Origin: Phoronis australis
Lineage: Eukaryota > Phoronida > Phoronidae
Reading direction: 5' to 3'
Length of the DNA: 64,000 nucleotides
Assembly: GCA_002633005.1 (NCBI GenBank)
Contig: NMRA01000166.1
Span: 553,326-617,325, forward strand
Shown: in pieces, positions 1-12,828 of the stretch
Layout of the letters: every line of letters starts with the position of its first letter
Position numbering within the stretch: the stretch's first letter is position 1
Translations under genes and position numbers: made by a program
Notes under the pieces: model-generated
What the model was told of the DNA's origin: nothing
Databases searched by the model: none
The model's input: the letters and a program-made list of their open reading frames with translations, nothing else

Positions 1-175
<175 letters not shown>

Positions 176-456
176 TTCTAGGAGGAAAGCACATGGGTTT
201 GGAAACGCTCTTTTGCGACAGGCCAGTTGTTTCACTACAAATGACGCTTGATGACTGAAGATGGCACAAAGACTGAAGTCAAATTACTAAGGATCATAAA
301 TTATGCGTTAATATCGATTAACTGGTGACCATTATCATTTGTACAACATAACAATCTATTGTGGTGTCTTAATATATACAAAGAATGACATGCTTAATGA
401 TGTATCTAACAACAGATTTATTTACTGACTGACTAAATACTTAATTTATTTCAAGA

Positions 457-462
457 AATAAA
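457..462 (+). terminator. Candidate polyadenylation signal of ACAT2
   Basis: A canonical AATAAA lies 282 bases after the ACAT2 stop and is followed by a T-rich stretch (gtctctttatctta). No nearer AATAAA is visible after the stop. The position is typical for an animal 3' UTR; use is inferred. Confidence 0.5.
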
Positions 463-3400
463 GAGGTCTCTTTATCTTATTACTGCAGCTAAGTGTTAAC
501 CCTCAATCACTGTAACCATACAGAGAATGAAAGAACTTAAGTTCTGACCATCAGGTTGCCTCATTTTCCATGTTTTAGTGGAGTACAAATGGAGGCATAC
601 ACAAGCCACACCTAACCTCTGTCATTCCGTTCCAGTTTTCCCCAAGGCACATGCCCAATTTACCTATAGCGTTAACGGTGTACACGAAGGTTGCAAAGCT
701 TTGAAATCCATTCATATTTAGCTGATTGTCAAATATGAATCAATTGTTTTGAGCTACAAAATTGTATTGGATCACCTGTCAAAATGTCACAGGGAATTCT
801 CAATTATCACAGCCGTGCATGCATAAGAGACATCAACTTCACTTTTGTCACATGCAAGATACAATTTTTTATCAGTAATCTATGAATTCCATACTTTTAC
901 GATCTGTGAAAAAAGAACCATCGCGTGATACAGCATAAAATGACAACAATACAATGACAGCCTACTTGGCACAGTAAATACATGACAAATTGTAAACCGG
1001 TAATAGAATTCTCAAAATGTCGCAGAATTTCAGATCACTGAATTTTTTTCACGGAATGTCACCGATGTCACAGTGAATCTACTCTGGACTAAAAACTTTG
1101 TACGGTATACCCTTGTTAGCCTAAAATATTCAGACCACAGTCCAGCAGACTATATATTTTGTGAAATATCGAAGTAGCTTCAATTTTTGGCAACAATCTA
1201 GATACACTTCGAAAGTATTCTGGCTCTGAAGACATCCAAATTCTCGGCTGGTTTGCCATTTCCATTTTCCTGTCTTTTGAGAACGCGATCTGGCACTGCC
1301 CTACGGCTCGACTACAGTATATAGGTGCTCTTGATGCATTACAGATAGTAACATATCTGCTACATGTCACATGTAGCAGATCTTTGTGAACACATGAAAA
1401 TTTTCTTCTAATAGTCAGCATTTGGGAACTTGCAAGTTTTTACGCATGTGTAGGGAGTGCACAACTAACATTTCTTGACCATTATTTGCTTCAAATTGCA
1501 TTTATTTGAATAAAAATTTGTTTGGTGCAATCATGCAGACTCATAAACAGTCGTAACACAAATACAGGGTTTGGAAATCGGGAATGTCCACTTAGACAAA
1601 TGTAGCGACCAAAAACGTTCCACGTCAAGAAAGTTATCTTTGAGAAAAGCTGGATTTCCACACACTGTTTTAACTTTCTGCGAAACTACTTCTTTTGAAA
1701 CATTCAAACCAACTTCTAACAAGATGATGGAATTGTAAAACGTTTAGTCAGGTTGCATATCACACAGGAACAAAGACTGGCAGCAAGGCATTCATTTGCT
1801 GAGGGGCTGAATGGAAGAACTTAATGTGCCCTTTCCTACTCCAAAAAGACAGCGTCATACGTTTTATTTTTTCGTGCACAAACAGATTTTTGGTGGGCGC
1901 ACCCTAAAAGCCCTACAAGTGTTTTGGCACCACCAAAAAGGGCTTTTACACACCTCCTCAAAAGACCTTCCTAGGAGACCCCCTACTCTATTCCAATCCG
2001 ATTTGTAGGAAAAGGATTTCTTATTCACTAGCGCATTCAATTTTTCCATACGACACATGGAGAGTGAAGCCATTTTGATCGATTACTTTTTAACAAATAA
2101 TGCCAGAATTTTTAAACACAGGTTGTGTGGAATCTTGTCAGTGCAAGGCATGCGTAGGTCCTCATTTAGTGCAGGCCCATCTTAAGCTTACATTTTGCCC
2201 ATTAGTAAATCTTCTGTGGTAATTGAGAATGGACCCTGATCATGTCCTGCCTGCATGCAATTGAGTGCTAGCATACCCCAAGCCCATTATTTAGTGAATT
2301 ACCTAGGTGCTCCATTCATGGAGGTGGGTTATACTTTACAAGGAGACATACTGTCTTAGTTTCTTTCACATTGGCACCAAGCCCGCAAGATGTGTGTATC
2401 ACTTGACTTTTTTACCATGGCATGGATCGGCGTGGGGCCCCTGGGCAAGTGCCTTAGTGGGTCCTGTGGTAAAGACGGCACTGGAGACCCGAGTTACTTT
2501 AAATGGCGAACAAACTTCCGAGCAGAATATTGTACCCAGAAGCTTCATCGTGGAAGCAAATTCATTCCCAGCCACAAGGAATCAGTTAGGATTCAATCCT
2601 AGATATTATCGAGAATGCTCAGGCTCCAAGGCCATGATGAACAGAAGTCCACGGCACAAAATTATAGTGCTATCGTGAACAGCTGTCCTTTGGACATTGT
2701 AACTGAGCTTTCCTTGTGATTTTCGAGTGCAAGAGTTTACTTCAACATTTTACACTGTAATATATACCGTGTATTGAAAAGCTGTAATAAGTGCCAGGTA
2801 TTGAAACATGCACTATTGCATTGTGCCTGTAAGGATGTAAAACATAACAAATCCAGAGATGAGATTTAGACAGATGATTAACAACAATGGTTTTATTAAC
2901 AATATAAAATTGGAAGGAATAAAATAGGCTAATGAGACACATGCTTCATTTTACGTTGTATACACACTACTAGTAGCATAATTTGACAGAGCTTCCTCAT
3001 CCTCAAAGGTGCCTCACCTTATTACACATTCTTTTCTCATGACTTTAATTTGCTTGCTCTGTGAATAACTACTGCTTGGCTAGCTTGGAAAACACTATTG
3101 GTGAGTAAGGAAAATCAAGCATGTTGAGCCAGTTACATTTTTCATTGTTTGTATTCAACACTTGGGCAACCTCTTGTTCACCCATAAGATAGCTTGTGCG
3201 GTGCAGTAAAGTGTGCTAAAGTAAGAAAGTCTGTCATTTGTTAATAAGGCTGTGAAATATTAACCTTGAATAATATTGATCAAGCCTGAATAATATTGAT
3301 CAAGCATCAATAATATGTTAGTGTATTTTTCAACTTGATTGATCTTGCCAGTAAAATCTTTCAGGCTAGATAAATTTATTGTCTTAACTTTAATGTTGAG

Positions 3401-4319
3401 GATCCCTTCTAAAAATCTTTGTATAGCCGTGTAATACCAAATGACATTAAAAAAAACAAAAACATGCCTTCACCAATTTACAAAAAGTAATGACGAAACG
3501 AAAGATGACAGATACTTTGTGTACCCTATACCAAACAAAACAGAACAAATTAAAGTAAATATTGTTACGCCCGCCAATGTTTTAACGACTTTTAATGGTT
3601 ACACAACACACAAAATTAACTAGCAATGACACCAGCACAAAATGGTGTTAGTTTCATGCTATGCATATATTAAGACGCTTTTGGTTAAAAGATAACAGAC
3701 TTGATGCTAGTATTAATATCTTTGGAAAATGAATCTTTAGTTAACTTTCATCATTTTTATGTGGCCAATCAGTAATTTGCACACACAGGCCAATAACGTG
3801 AACATACTTGCTACAGTAGTTCACGTGACTCAGCAAATTACTTGTGCATAATTTAAGAGTACAGGCAGACGAGTACTTTATGGTGGGGAAAGGGCAATAT
3901 CAACACAGTGTGGGAGTCATATATCTGTTAGGTACGGTGGGTGAACCTCATACGTATTCCCATCCCCATGTTGACCCAAAACAATGTCACTTATTCAGTC
4001 AACACCTGGATACCTATGAAGGGCATTTCTGGGCAAATGACCCTACTGTAGGATCGAAATTAGCCTGGCAATTACTAACACACTCAGGTGAAGTACAATG
4101 TGACGATGATATTATATTATAGTACACTTTAAACAAAGACACTGTTGTGCAGCAAACACCAACCACTTGCACAGAATGATCTCTTCCATGTTATCCAAGT
4201 TACACCCATCTCACATCACTCCCGGCAACCACACGTTTTGTAACTATCCTTACACAATGACTGCCGACTTATATGTGATGATAGCTTTCGCCTTTTTCGT
4301 CCAATAATAATACACATCT
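463..4319. other. Intergenic DNA between the convergent ACAT2 and CHMP1B 3' ends
   Basis: I see no gene here. Short open frames occur on both strands but have no recognisable motif and no convincing splice context. The right part should contain the CHMP1B 3' UTR. At 3265-3310 a short motif around aataatattgatcaagc is repeated two to three times in tandem. Around 780-1080 there are several scattered copies of 'tgtcacag'-like words, too irregular to call a repeat. Confidence 0.6.
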
Positions 4320-7300
4320 TCATGCCTGTCTTAGCTTAGCTAACCTCTGTGATAACTCATCCTGAAAAACAATGTTGAATACAATGCAAGCCATTGAACA
4401 TGAAGCGAATAAACAATCTTACTCCCACACATAAGAGCATTGTGTTCTCATGAATACAATTATTCCTTTCTCATAAGCTGTAACTCATTTCTCATGCTGC
4501 ATTTCTGCTAGAATTATGAACACATTTCTATAATCAGGAACTGCATTTCTTTCCACTACAGACAGGAGACGCCAGTTACATGCACCTTGAATCTTATGTA
4601 ATATGTCTTTAATATAATGTTATCGAACCCCTCTCCATAATATATCTGTAACACATGCTTAGAAATATATATCAAATCTGTCTTCATAACATATCAGTCT
4701 GTTGCTTGGGGTACGGTATGATTGTAACACTGCTTAGAACAACAGTAACGAATCAGTCTTCATTAGGAAAATATGTGGTTGATGAGCATGGAAATGCATT
4801 TGCATTGAAAAGAATTGCAGCTTGTGGATAACAAGAGGATTCATGAGAAAAGAACACTATTTACTAAGTTAAAATAACTCTCAGAGTACACCAATGTTAA
4901 AATTGATTCATAAATGTTACAGCAGTACACTCTATGTTGTAATAACTAACAGATGAAGGAAACATTCCGTACTTTCAAATCACCACGCAGGTTGAACTCA
5001 CCTGTTCTTGGGATGCCTGACTTGATGCTCCTACACTGACCTGTGAACTCTCAGGTAGTTCCATATTTAGCTCAAGACTGAAACGAAGGATACCAAGACG
5101 ATGAACATGCCTCATTGTCAGTGGATTTCAAAACAAAATGCTTGACATATTCAATGAAAGAATAAGCACAAAAGTGTTACAATTTTCGTTAAATTATAAC
5201 ACCAGCCCTCAAAAGTCTCAAAACTAGTTTCTGTTTTTACGCAATAGGACAACATTCCAAAGGTCGAACAGAAAATTCTTTACTTTTTCAAATGCTAAAA
5301 AATTAAAAGCTGGCTTGTTACTGACACACATATTTTTTTAAGTTATGCACCTCGTACAACCACAACTAGCAAGAAGTCCATAATAAGACACTTCATTTCA
5401 TTACTTGAAATTTTTGTTTGTTAATTTGTTTCTTTGTTTGCACGCTACACATTCTCATCAGATCAAAGTGAAATTTACACACAACATGAATCTTGTGAAT
5501 GGCTCAAAGCCTTTTGTTTTTGGTTAAAATCCTATACAAGATGGCGCTGTGGTGGCCATTTTTCCCTTTATTCGTTTGCAAAGCCATAGCTCCACTGTTT
5601 CTTGTGGAATTTTTCTGACATTTTTTCTGATGATAGATCATTCCAAGGGCCATTGGCGTCTCTTGGCAGATCTGTCTGAAATTTGGTATGTGGACATATT
5701 GCAATGCATTTTTGGTCTGATTTACATGAAATTTTCGCACAGTGTTTACTTTGTCAATATCCCAGGGTCTTTTGTTTTTGGGCGAAATCGGATGCAAGAT
5801 GGCACTGTGACGGCCATATCTCGAATAATGCTTGCGGAGCTCTAGTTCCACGATCCTTTGACTGAACCTTTTCAAATTTGGTATGTAAATTGACCTCCTC
5901 ATGGGCTGATACGTTGGTGTAATAAGCGTTTGGGTCATGGTTGTCGAATCAGATGTTCTTGGTTTTGTCGTCGAACACACCTTTAAATTTTTATTTGATT
6001 TCACCAAGTGTTTCTCTTCAGAGTGCTTTCACTTAATTAAAATCTCCTTTGATGCTGATCACCTCAAGCATAGTGATCTCTACTTTCCCTTCAGGCATGG
6101 TCAACAGTTCCATGACCCTTGCACATTATTCACTGCAGTCCAAAAGCCTTCAGACTGGGATCTCTTTGATCACTTACCCGGCTTCATCAGCCACCTCCTG
6201 CATGAGTGAGTCCACCTCACCCTGGGGTGTAGTAAGAGTCGATGTTGAGCTCATAGTGCTCTCCATCACCTCTGTCTGTACGTCCAAGTTCTCAAACTGC
6301 TGCTCAAATCTATCCATTAGCTGCGATATCTAGAAAGGAAAGGCTGAGCATGAGACCAAGAACAATGTGCAAAAGAGTAGAAGTTCAAGGCTGTAACAGG
6401 ACAAACTGACCCTTAAACAGATGCAGCAGACTGGAAATTGGATAACTGATCCCTTTAAAATTTCTCAAACTCCCCAGAAACTGGTTAAGGTGAATTGCAG
6501 GATATATCAGAAGAATCACAATTATGTTCTTCTATCTCTTGCTGCACTATGAAACATTTTGACACCAAGTTTGAAATTAAACGTCACATTTATGTGCGAC
6601 TTGGAACAATGGCATGTTGGCAAAATGTAAAAATTTTAATAAACAGTCATCTTCGGTACTAGATGTCACAATGTTGAAAATAATGAATGAAAGTCAGAGA
6701 GATACTTGATTTGAGGTTTATAGTTTAATACAAACAGGGCAATATCCCTTTGTGTACTTGGGTTTGCAGAAAGATGTGGATGCCAATAAAAAGGTGATGT
6801 GTTGATTTCTAAACACTTAATATTAATATGTACTTAAATGGAGTAAAACAATCTACAATAATGACTCTTAACAGCTAGTCACGTAGGAGACTTGCAGTGA
6901 ACTCATCTTCAATTTCACACAGAAATGATTCCTAAGAAGACAGTTGAATTTTGAAATGGTGAAAACCTCACCACAGTTGCAGAGCACAAATCTTGTTAAT
7001 AACAGGAAATGAAAAATATTTTTGATACATTGACAAATTTGGGAAAAAGAATACCTCTTTCTCATATTGCACTCTAAATACAACAACCTCAACCATTAAT
7101 CGCGGAAACTTAATGTTGATATGCTAAACACCTCATGCAATCGACACGATAATGAAATAGACTAATTAGTTAAAAACTCACCTTTTCAAGGTTCATTGAC
7201 TTCATAGCTGCCTCCATTGACTTTACTACGCCAGCCATTGACCCAGTTACCTGAAAGAAAATAAGCCAATCCAGAGTGACGATTTGAATATACAGTAGAT

Positions 7301-10300
7301 TTCAAAATAAATTGGACAAAGTCAAAATTTAACAAAGCCTCAGTGCTCAAAGCCAGAACTGTATATACATTGATTGTCAACTAGAATGCTTTTCAATTTT
7401 GACTAAATCTTAACAAAATCTTGTAGCTCCATCCACATTGTTGAAATCACAACACCTTACTATGAATGTCCATTACATAAATAAACCTATAGCGGCCAGG
7501 TGGAGTAATGTCACATTAAACTTCAACAAAACTTCAACAAATTTTTTTTATTGCGGTTTGACAAAATTGCCAAGCAAGTCTGGCAAGATGTTTATCAAAG
7601 ATTGGCAGAGTTCTGTCAAAGTCAGTCTAGTTTATATTGAACAACTGAGTTCACTATCCATTGTTCTGTGTTATCCAAAAATTGCATAGTTTAATTTAAA
7701 CAATTTGAAGGAAAATTTGAGAAAACTTGATCAAAAGCAGACAATCATAAGCTTTTAACACGGCTTAAAAATTTCATTGCATACTGACAACAATTATTTC
7801 ACAGTTGTTAACAGGTGTTTATTGAGATCACATGAACATAATCTAACAGCCATGGCAGAGCTGAGGACATGACATATTCGGGGACAGAAAATAATGACTT
7901 TAGAATATGGTTGTGAATCACAACAACTCACAAAACTTGAATATTCAATGTTGGGAAAACAGTGACAAATATCAAAATAGTAACATAATCTATGCTCCTT
8001 GGAAAATCCTAGGAATTTCTGTAACTACACCCATGGGTGCATTTTTGAAATGTGTTAAAAACAGCAGTCACCATAGGTGCATTTCCTGTCTCATACTTCT
8101 TACCAAGCTTAGTTTCAGATGCTGGAAACGTGCCAATCCAAAGGACAAAAATATAAAGAAAAATTTGCTGAGAAAGGCATTTTGAGCTTTGGGTAACCCT
8201 TAAAGTATAAATTCTGGGGTCCATGATGTTATGAGAAGTATGTAATTTTACTGTCTCTGAATTGCCACATACTGTACTTTAGTAATTCACCTCAACTCGT
8301 TTTAATAAGCTTAGCTCCAGTCTGTAACATGTACATCACCTTGTCTTTCCAATTAGAGTTTCAATTCTCTAAATTAAGTGTGTGACAACATAAGCAGTGT
8401 TTACAGTAGCCAACAATGGAGGATGTTATGATTTTTAAAAGGAACAAAAATGATTTCAATGTGAACAAGTGTGATTTGTAAGACGAAAGTGATGACAACA
8501 AAGTGACAACAATGAATTGGATGGTGAACGTGTACTGGTAATATGCGAAGTAGCTCCGTGTTCGCCTGATCCAAGTCAAGCTGACGTTGCTCTGCAATAA
8601 GTTGAGCAAGACGATTTGAGCTAAAATCGAGGTAAATAGTTAGCTTTAGTTCTCTGTTTTTAATTGACCTTTTCAAATTCTACGTGTTGGCAAAACGTTT
8701 AGAGAAATTTGGAATAATCCACCGCAATGTTGACACCAAAACAATGTGAAGAGTGGACGACTACTCGATCACCGATTGCCGATGCACTACACCTTATGAC
8801 GTCAAACACACTTGGGTCACCTTTCCTGCTTTAAGTATTTGAGCGTGAATTACAAATAACTGAATGCTAGGAAAGGGCTACACAATTGGTGTTTGACATT
8901 CGTAAGTCAGAGTATAAAATGGCTATTTTATTAGCATTGACCTTGAGATGGCTGCTGGGCTCATGATTAGTTGTCAGCTGCAGTTGTGGAGATTTCTTTA
9001 GTTGGTCATAGCACTTTCCAAACAAAATCTTGATAGTTTCCGAAAAAAGTAATGACTACTACTGAGTATTCAGACCAACCACGATGGAAACGATAAACTA
9101 TAAAGGTCAAGCAAACTTTTGAACTTAAGTTCCAAAATACCCATAGTTACCTGCTTCATAGTTACTGCTGTCTGGACCCTCTGTGCTACTGCATCTACTC
9201 TTGCACCCATTCTTAAGAAATTTAGGGCTTGATTTTTCTGTCTTATGGCATTTTCTGCATGAATCTTGGCCCCTTCCATGTTTCCTTTTTGAATTGCCTG
9301 AAAATGCATTAAAGTCATTCACAATCACAAAAACTATATATACAGTACCTGAAAGAAACAATAATGTGCTTAGATCTAGTTATGCAGCACTCACACGTGG
9401 ACAAAGGTGAATTTCTAAGAATTCATTACAGGCTCACGTACAATGAAAGTCCCAGATCCTCGCATATTGGTATTGGTGCAATTCATGGTTTGTCACTAAT
9501 ACATAATGACTTTGGTATTTCTCAAAATTCATGTTATGTAATTTTGATTCTAACACACAATCATATTGATACAATTCCAAAAACAAAACTTGATCTCTTC
9601 ATGAAGCTTTGAAGATGACTGTAGTAAAAATAATGCAGCAGTTAACCAGTTCTAACAAACAAATAAAACTCACATTTGCCGAGTTGCACGCCAAACAGAA
9701 GCTGATTCATATTTATTGTCAAAACACTGAAATCCTGACAGCAATCGCTGATTGAATGATATGTTAGTGACACAGTTGGTGGGGCATTATTATCCCATTT
9801 CAAAGTCTAGAATAAGAATTAATGTAAACATGAAATCATTGTCAAAACTGGTGATACACACCTTCTTTAATTTTAATTTCTCAGCTCTCTGCTCTTTTTC
9901 ACACTTCTTGGCACTGCGCTCCAAACCTTTGGCCGCAAATTTCAGATTAAAAAGATGCTCTTAAAGACGTTAAGGAAACTGCAGTTATAACATCTCAACA
10001 AAAATAAGGAGTTGAGGAAGGGGCAACACAGGACAGTAGAGGACAGCTGCACCCACAGCTGTATCTTCACAACTCTGTCAAAATGAAAGTGTCACTAGGA
10101 AGCACAACAGTAAACAGATAGGCCTGAAAGACATCAGCATCTGCAGTCGTGTTCATAGAAATAAACAAGCCAAATTTCACAAATCTCTACAAGAGCTTTA
10201 AGAGAACCTTGAAACAGCTGCAGACTTGGGAAAACAACCACTACCACTAGGTGATTTCTCAGCAGCCGAAGCAATCCAAAAATCACTGTCAGCCATGCTT

Positions 10301-12828
10301 TTCCAAGTAGGAACACAGAGCATTTTCCAGAATAATTAATCCCCAGATTGGTTTGACCGATAGAGAGGGGAACATAACATATAATTCCAAAACAACAAGA
10401 GCAATGCGGAGCATTGAAAAGCACCCACGAATGCATCGCAAACGATGTGCTTTTGGGTTGTTAATTTGTGTCATAAAAAAGGCCACTAGATGATGCAAGA
10501 ACGTACAATCCATCCAAAAATGGGAACATGTCATAGCTTCTTTAATAGAAAACTATTCACCAAATATCATAGAAATCTGTCATGGAACTTCAGAGAAACT
10601 TGAAAGGAAAACAGAATAAAACGAAACTGCCACTAGGTGGCACAGTGTTCATTGGATCTGCCTGAAAGTTGTCTGTAGTTAGCTTCACATAAATACACTG
10701 ACTAAAATTAATATATATCAAGCAATGGGCTTAGGAGATACAGCTATGGGCGCAAAACAAAACAAAATTGCTGTTGGAGACGCCACAGTACTCAAAGTTG
10801 TCATCGTAAATCAACCTCTTCACACAGAGAACATAAACGTCAATTTTGAAAACCATCCTTAGAATGAGTTGGTTGATAGAGGTGTGGACGCCAAAAAACA
10901 GACTCGAAAACAGCAAAATGGTCACTAGGAGACACAAAATACCTTGATTCCATCCAAAAATGGAAGGATAGCGTCATCTCACCAATAGATGCCTGTATTC
11001 AAAGTTTTATGAAAATCTGTTGAGGACCCTTGAAGATACAGAGGTAAACGTAAAATCTAAAATTGCCACCAGGAGGCACACCAGTAGTAAGATTCGTCCG
11101 AAAGTCATCGTTGTTCTTTGTCAACATCACATAAATACACTTGTTAAATTTACTAAAGAACCTGAAAACAGTTTAAGAGATACAGCCATGGGCAAAAAAA
11201 CGAAACTACCACTAGCAGGCGCCAACTGCCACCAGACGGTACACCAGCAGTTAAATCCGTCTGAAAGTCACCGTCGTCCTTTGTCAACATCATATAAATG
11301 CACATACTAAGTTTAGTAAACATCCTGCAGAGGGTTTAGGAGATACAGCCATAGGCGCAAAAAAACCAAAGCTGCCATTAGGAGGCGCCACAGTCGTCAA
11401 AATCGTCGGAAAATCATCGTCGGCCGTCCTTTTCATAGCAATAACAGACATGCCAATTTCCACAATAATCCTTAGAGCTGTTTGGTTGATAGAGGGGTGG
11501 ACGCCTAAAGACAGACTTGAAAACAGTAATAATGGCCACTAGGTGGCGCAAATTACGTCGAATCTATCCGAAAATGGGAGGATAGCGTCATCTCCCTAAT
11601 AGATGCCAACATGCCAAATTTTATGAAAATACACTGAAGACATTTGAAGATATAGAGGTACCCAGTAAGCGTAAAAAAACTAAAATTTCCACTAGGGGGC
11701 ACACTGGTGGCTGGATCTGTTCGAAAGTTCGCTCATGCTGTCCCATCCACGAAAGGAGTACATGTGCAAAATTTCATGAACATACATTAAATAGGTTTGG
11801 AGTTAGAGCAGCGGACGCCGGACAGACGCCACCTGGACGGACAGAGATGACGGCATAATGCGTCCACATATAAATATGTGGGCGCATAAAAATGAACATA
11901 AAGTGGCGTACAATACATTAAATTGATCTGAAAATAGGAAGGTGATGCACCCTCTTTAATAGAAACCTATTTGCCAAATTTCATGAAAATACATCAAGAA
12001 ACTCCAAATTTACAGAGGGAAATGGAAAAATAAATTGCACAGCAGTAATTGGATCTGTCCAAAGCTGGTGGAGGAGGATCCAGAACAGGGCGAGTGTTTC
12101 TGAGAGCAAATTCCAGGATACTAGGAGTGTTGCTGAGATTTGTGGCCAGGGATAGCACATCTTTTCCACAGAAGGGAAAAGAGTGTTGTTTAACATGACT
12201 TCTGGTTGTGTCATGCTGTAAAATTTCTCTTAATCACTTGCCAGTGGACAATTACTATTGGTTGAATGGTTTCGATGCTTGACTCTGGTTCAAGGGGTTT
12301 CTTGGTTCGATTCCCTGCAGCACACTTATCAGCTACGCAAGTTGACACTTGTCTAAAAAACTACATGCGACCATCCAATACAACCCACAGAAACAGTAAC
12401 AAACTATAGATGCACACCTTAAAAATATGAAACTGGGATTATTGTTTTCTGACCACCATCTCTAGTTGGCCCAATAGAAACAGTGTTAAAAATGGCTAGT
12501 TGCCGATTTGGGAACGGACTGCTCAAAAAGGTTTGATTACGGGAGTATTTGTTAGAGTTGAAAGGAATTAAGACATTGGCGGCCTCCTAAGATTGATTAG
12601 TGTTCCTCCACGAGCAAAAGGTATTTATAACAACGTGATTTTGATGTTTTAATCAGTGCGCTCCATAATTCACAGAAAAGCTTCCACTTGGGCCAGCTAA
12701 AGACGGTGGTCACTGTCTTCTTGAATCATTGAATCAGGAAATGAAACGACTGTTGTTACGAATACGTAGCAGTTTAGATTACACTACAAATGAATTATAC
12801 ACAAAAGGATACTCTCCATTTTAGACAT
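4320..12828 (-). CDS. CHMP1B: Charged multivesicular body protein 1b (ESCRT-III subunit), complete, seven exons
   Basis: CHMP1 proteins are late-acting ESCRT-III subunits that polymerise on membranes and recruit VPS4 and MIT-domain proteins such as spastin for multivesicular body sorting and abscission. Coding exons on the minus strand are 12828-12813, 9959-9862, 9297-9151, 7250-7182, 6329-6178, 5077-5002 and 4361-4320. All junctions are GT-AG and all phases match, giving 600 nt, 199 residues plus stop, the same length as human CHMP1B. The start reads MSKMEK and joins [20 protein letters not shown], the basic first helix. The core follows with [35 protein letters not shown] and [19 protein letters not shown]. 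The last 13 residues, [13 protein letters not shown], are a MIM1 motif that binds VPS4. Exon 1 holds only 16 coding bases. It was chosen because it restores the MSxMEK start and the required split codon A|AG. Its donor (GTATCC) is weak. Intron 1 (2.85 kb) is full of repeats. Confidence 0.95.
5507..5850. repeat. Two diverged direct repeats about 258 bp apart in CHMP1B intron 5
   Basis: Segments near 5507-5565 and 5765-5823 share 'cttttgtttttggg/ttaaat..cctatacaagatggcgctgtg.tggccat' with scattered mismatches. The intervening DNA has the 'gaaatttggtatgt' words found in the degenerate unit family elsewhere in this window. The open frames through it on both strands are side effects of the repeat, not genes. 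Each copy carries an AAGATGGC word resembling a YY1 core; function unknown. Confidence 0.5.
10040..12060 (-). repeat. Degenerate tandem repeat array with CTCF-core-like motifs, CHMP1B intron 1
   Basis: The stretch consists of related units of roughly 145-165 bp. On this strand each has a CCACTAGGNGGCRC-type word, then a 'gatctgtccgaaag' word, a 'ccaaatttcatgaaaat' word and an 'agatacagccatgggcgcaaaa' word. Motif starts are near 10092, 10482, 10630, 10922, 11066, 11209, 11375, 11536 and 11689. A decayed one is near 10771 and a weak one near 10243. A 30-bp near-palindrome lies at 11858-11887, next to cgtc-rich DNA. A conserved hairpin word (gcaatgcggagcattg) lies at 10400. Related pieces occur on the plus strand at 13650-13830, 23565-24950, 40000-40324 and 50860-50990. 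It is probably an old non-autonomous mobile repeat; true ends and superfamily are not resolved. Confidence 0.7.
11858..11887. repeat. 30-bp near-perfect palindrome of the CTCF-motif repeat family
   Basis: The sequence begins atgcgtccacata and ends tatgtgggcgcat, two 13-base arms around a 4-base centre, with one mismatch between the arms. Closely related palindromes occur at 23565-23594 and 42517-42550. The first two are followed, in the element's sense, by gccgtcatctctgtccgtc and a run of gtcc units, so it is a family hallmark and probably close to one end. Confidence 0.7.
12250..12325 (+). repeat. tRNA-derived SINE-like segment
   Basis: A tRNA-like head is visible: a B-box GGTTCGATTCC at 12304-12314, preceded by an anticodon-like hairpin. 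That hairpin has stem cttga/tcaag and a 7-base loop ctctggt with T at the position of U33. The D-arm region ttggttgaatggtttcgatg resembles an A-box. The T-stem and acceptor stem do not pair properly, so this is not a functional tRNA. It lies in CHMP1B intron 1, antisense to that gene. Confidence 0.55.
12450..12718. mobile_element. Short inverted-repeat element (MITE-like), copy 1
   Basis: The ends form an inverted repeat: tgaccaccatctctagttgg at the left, and at the right a segment reading, on the other strand, tgaccaccgtctttagctgg. The element is about 265 bp and has no coding capacity. Its right two thirds match the reverse complement of 13471-13645. A target duplication could not be fixed. 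It sits about 95 bases inside CHMP1B intron 1. Confidence 0.6.

Noticed and set aside
3844-4122. 92-codon plus-strand frame near the CHMP1B 3' end
   Set aside because: No recognisable motif; it is probably in 3' UTR or intergenic DNA, and length alone is not enough.
5504-6007. 167-codon minus-strand open frame in CHMP1B intron 5
   Set aside because: It runs through two diverged direct repeats and repeats its own peptide (HSAIL..KNKR). It has no domain and no splice partner.
10395-11887. Helitron interpretation of the CTCF-motif repeat (hairpin near a possible CTAG end at 24948)
   Set aside because: The copy at 10395 continues with similar sequence past the same point and has no CTRR end, so the hairpin is not a proven terminus.
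12250-12325. Functional tRNA-Gln(CTG)
   Set aside because: Only the anticodon arm and B-box are good; the T-stem and acceptor stem do not pair.
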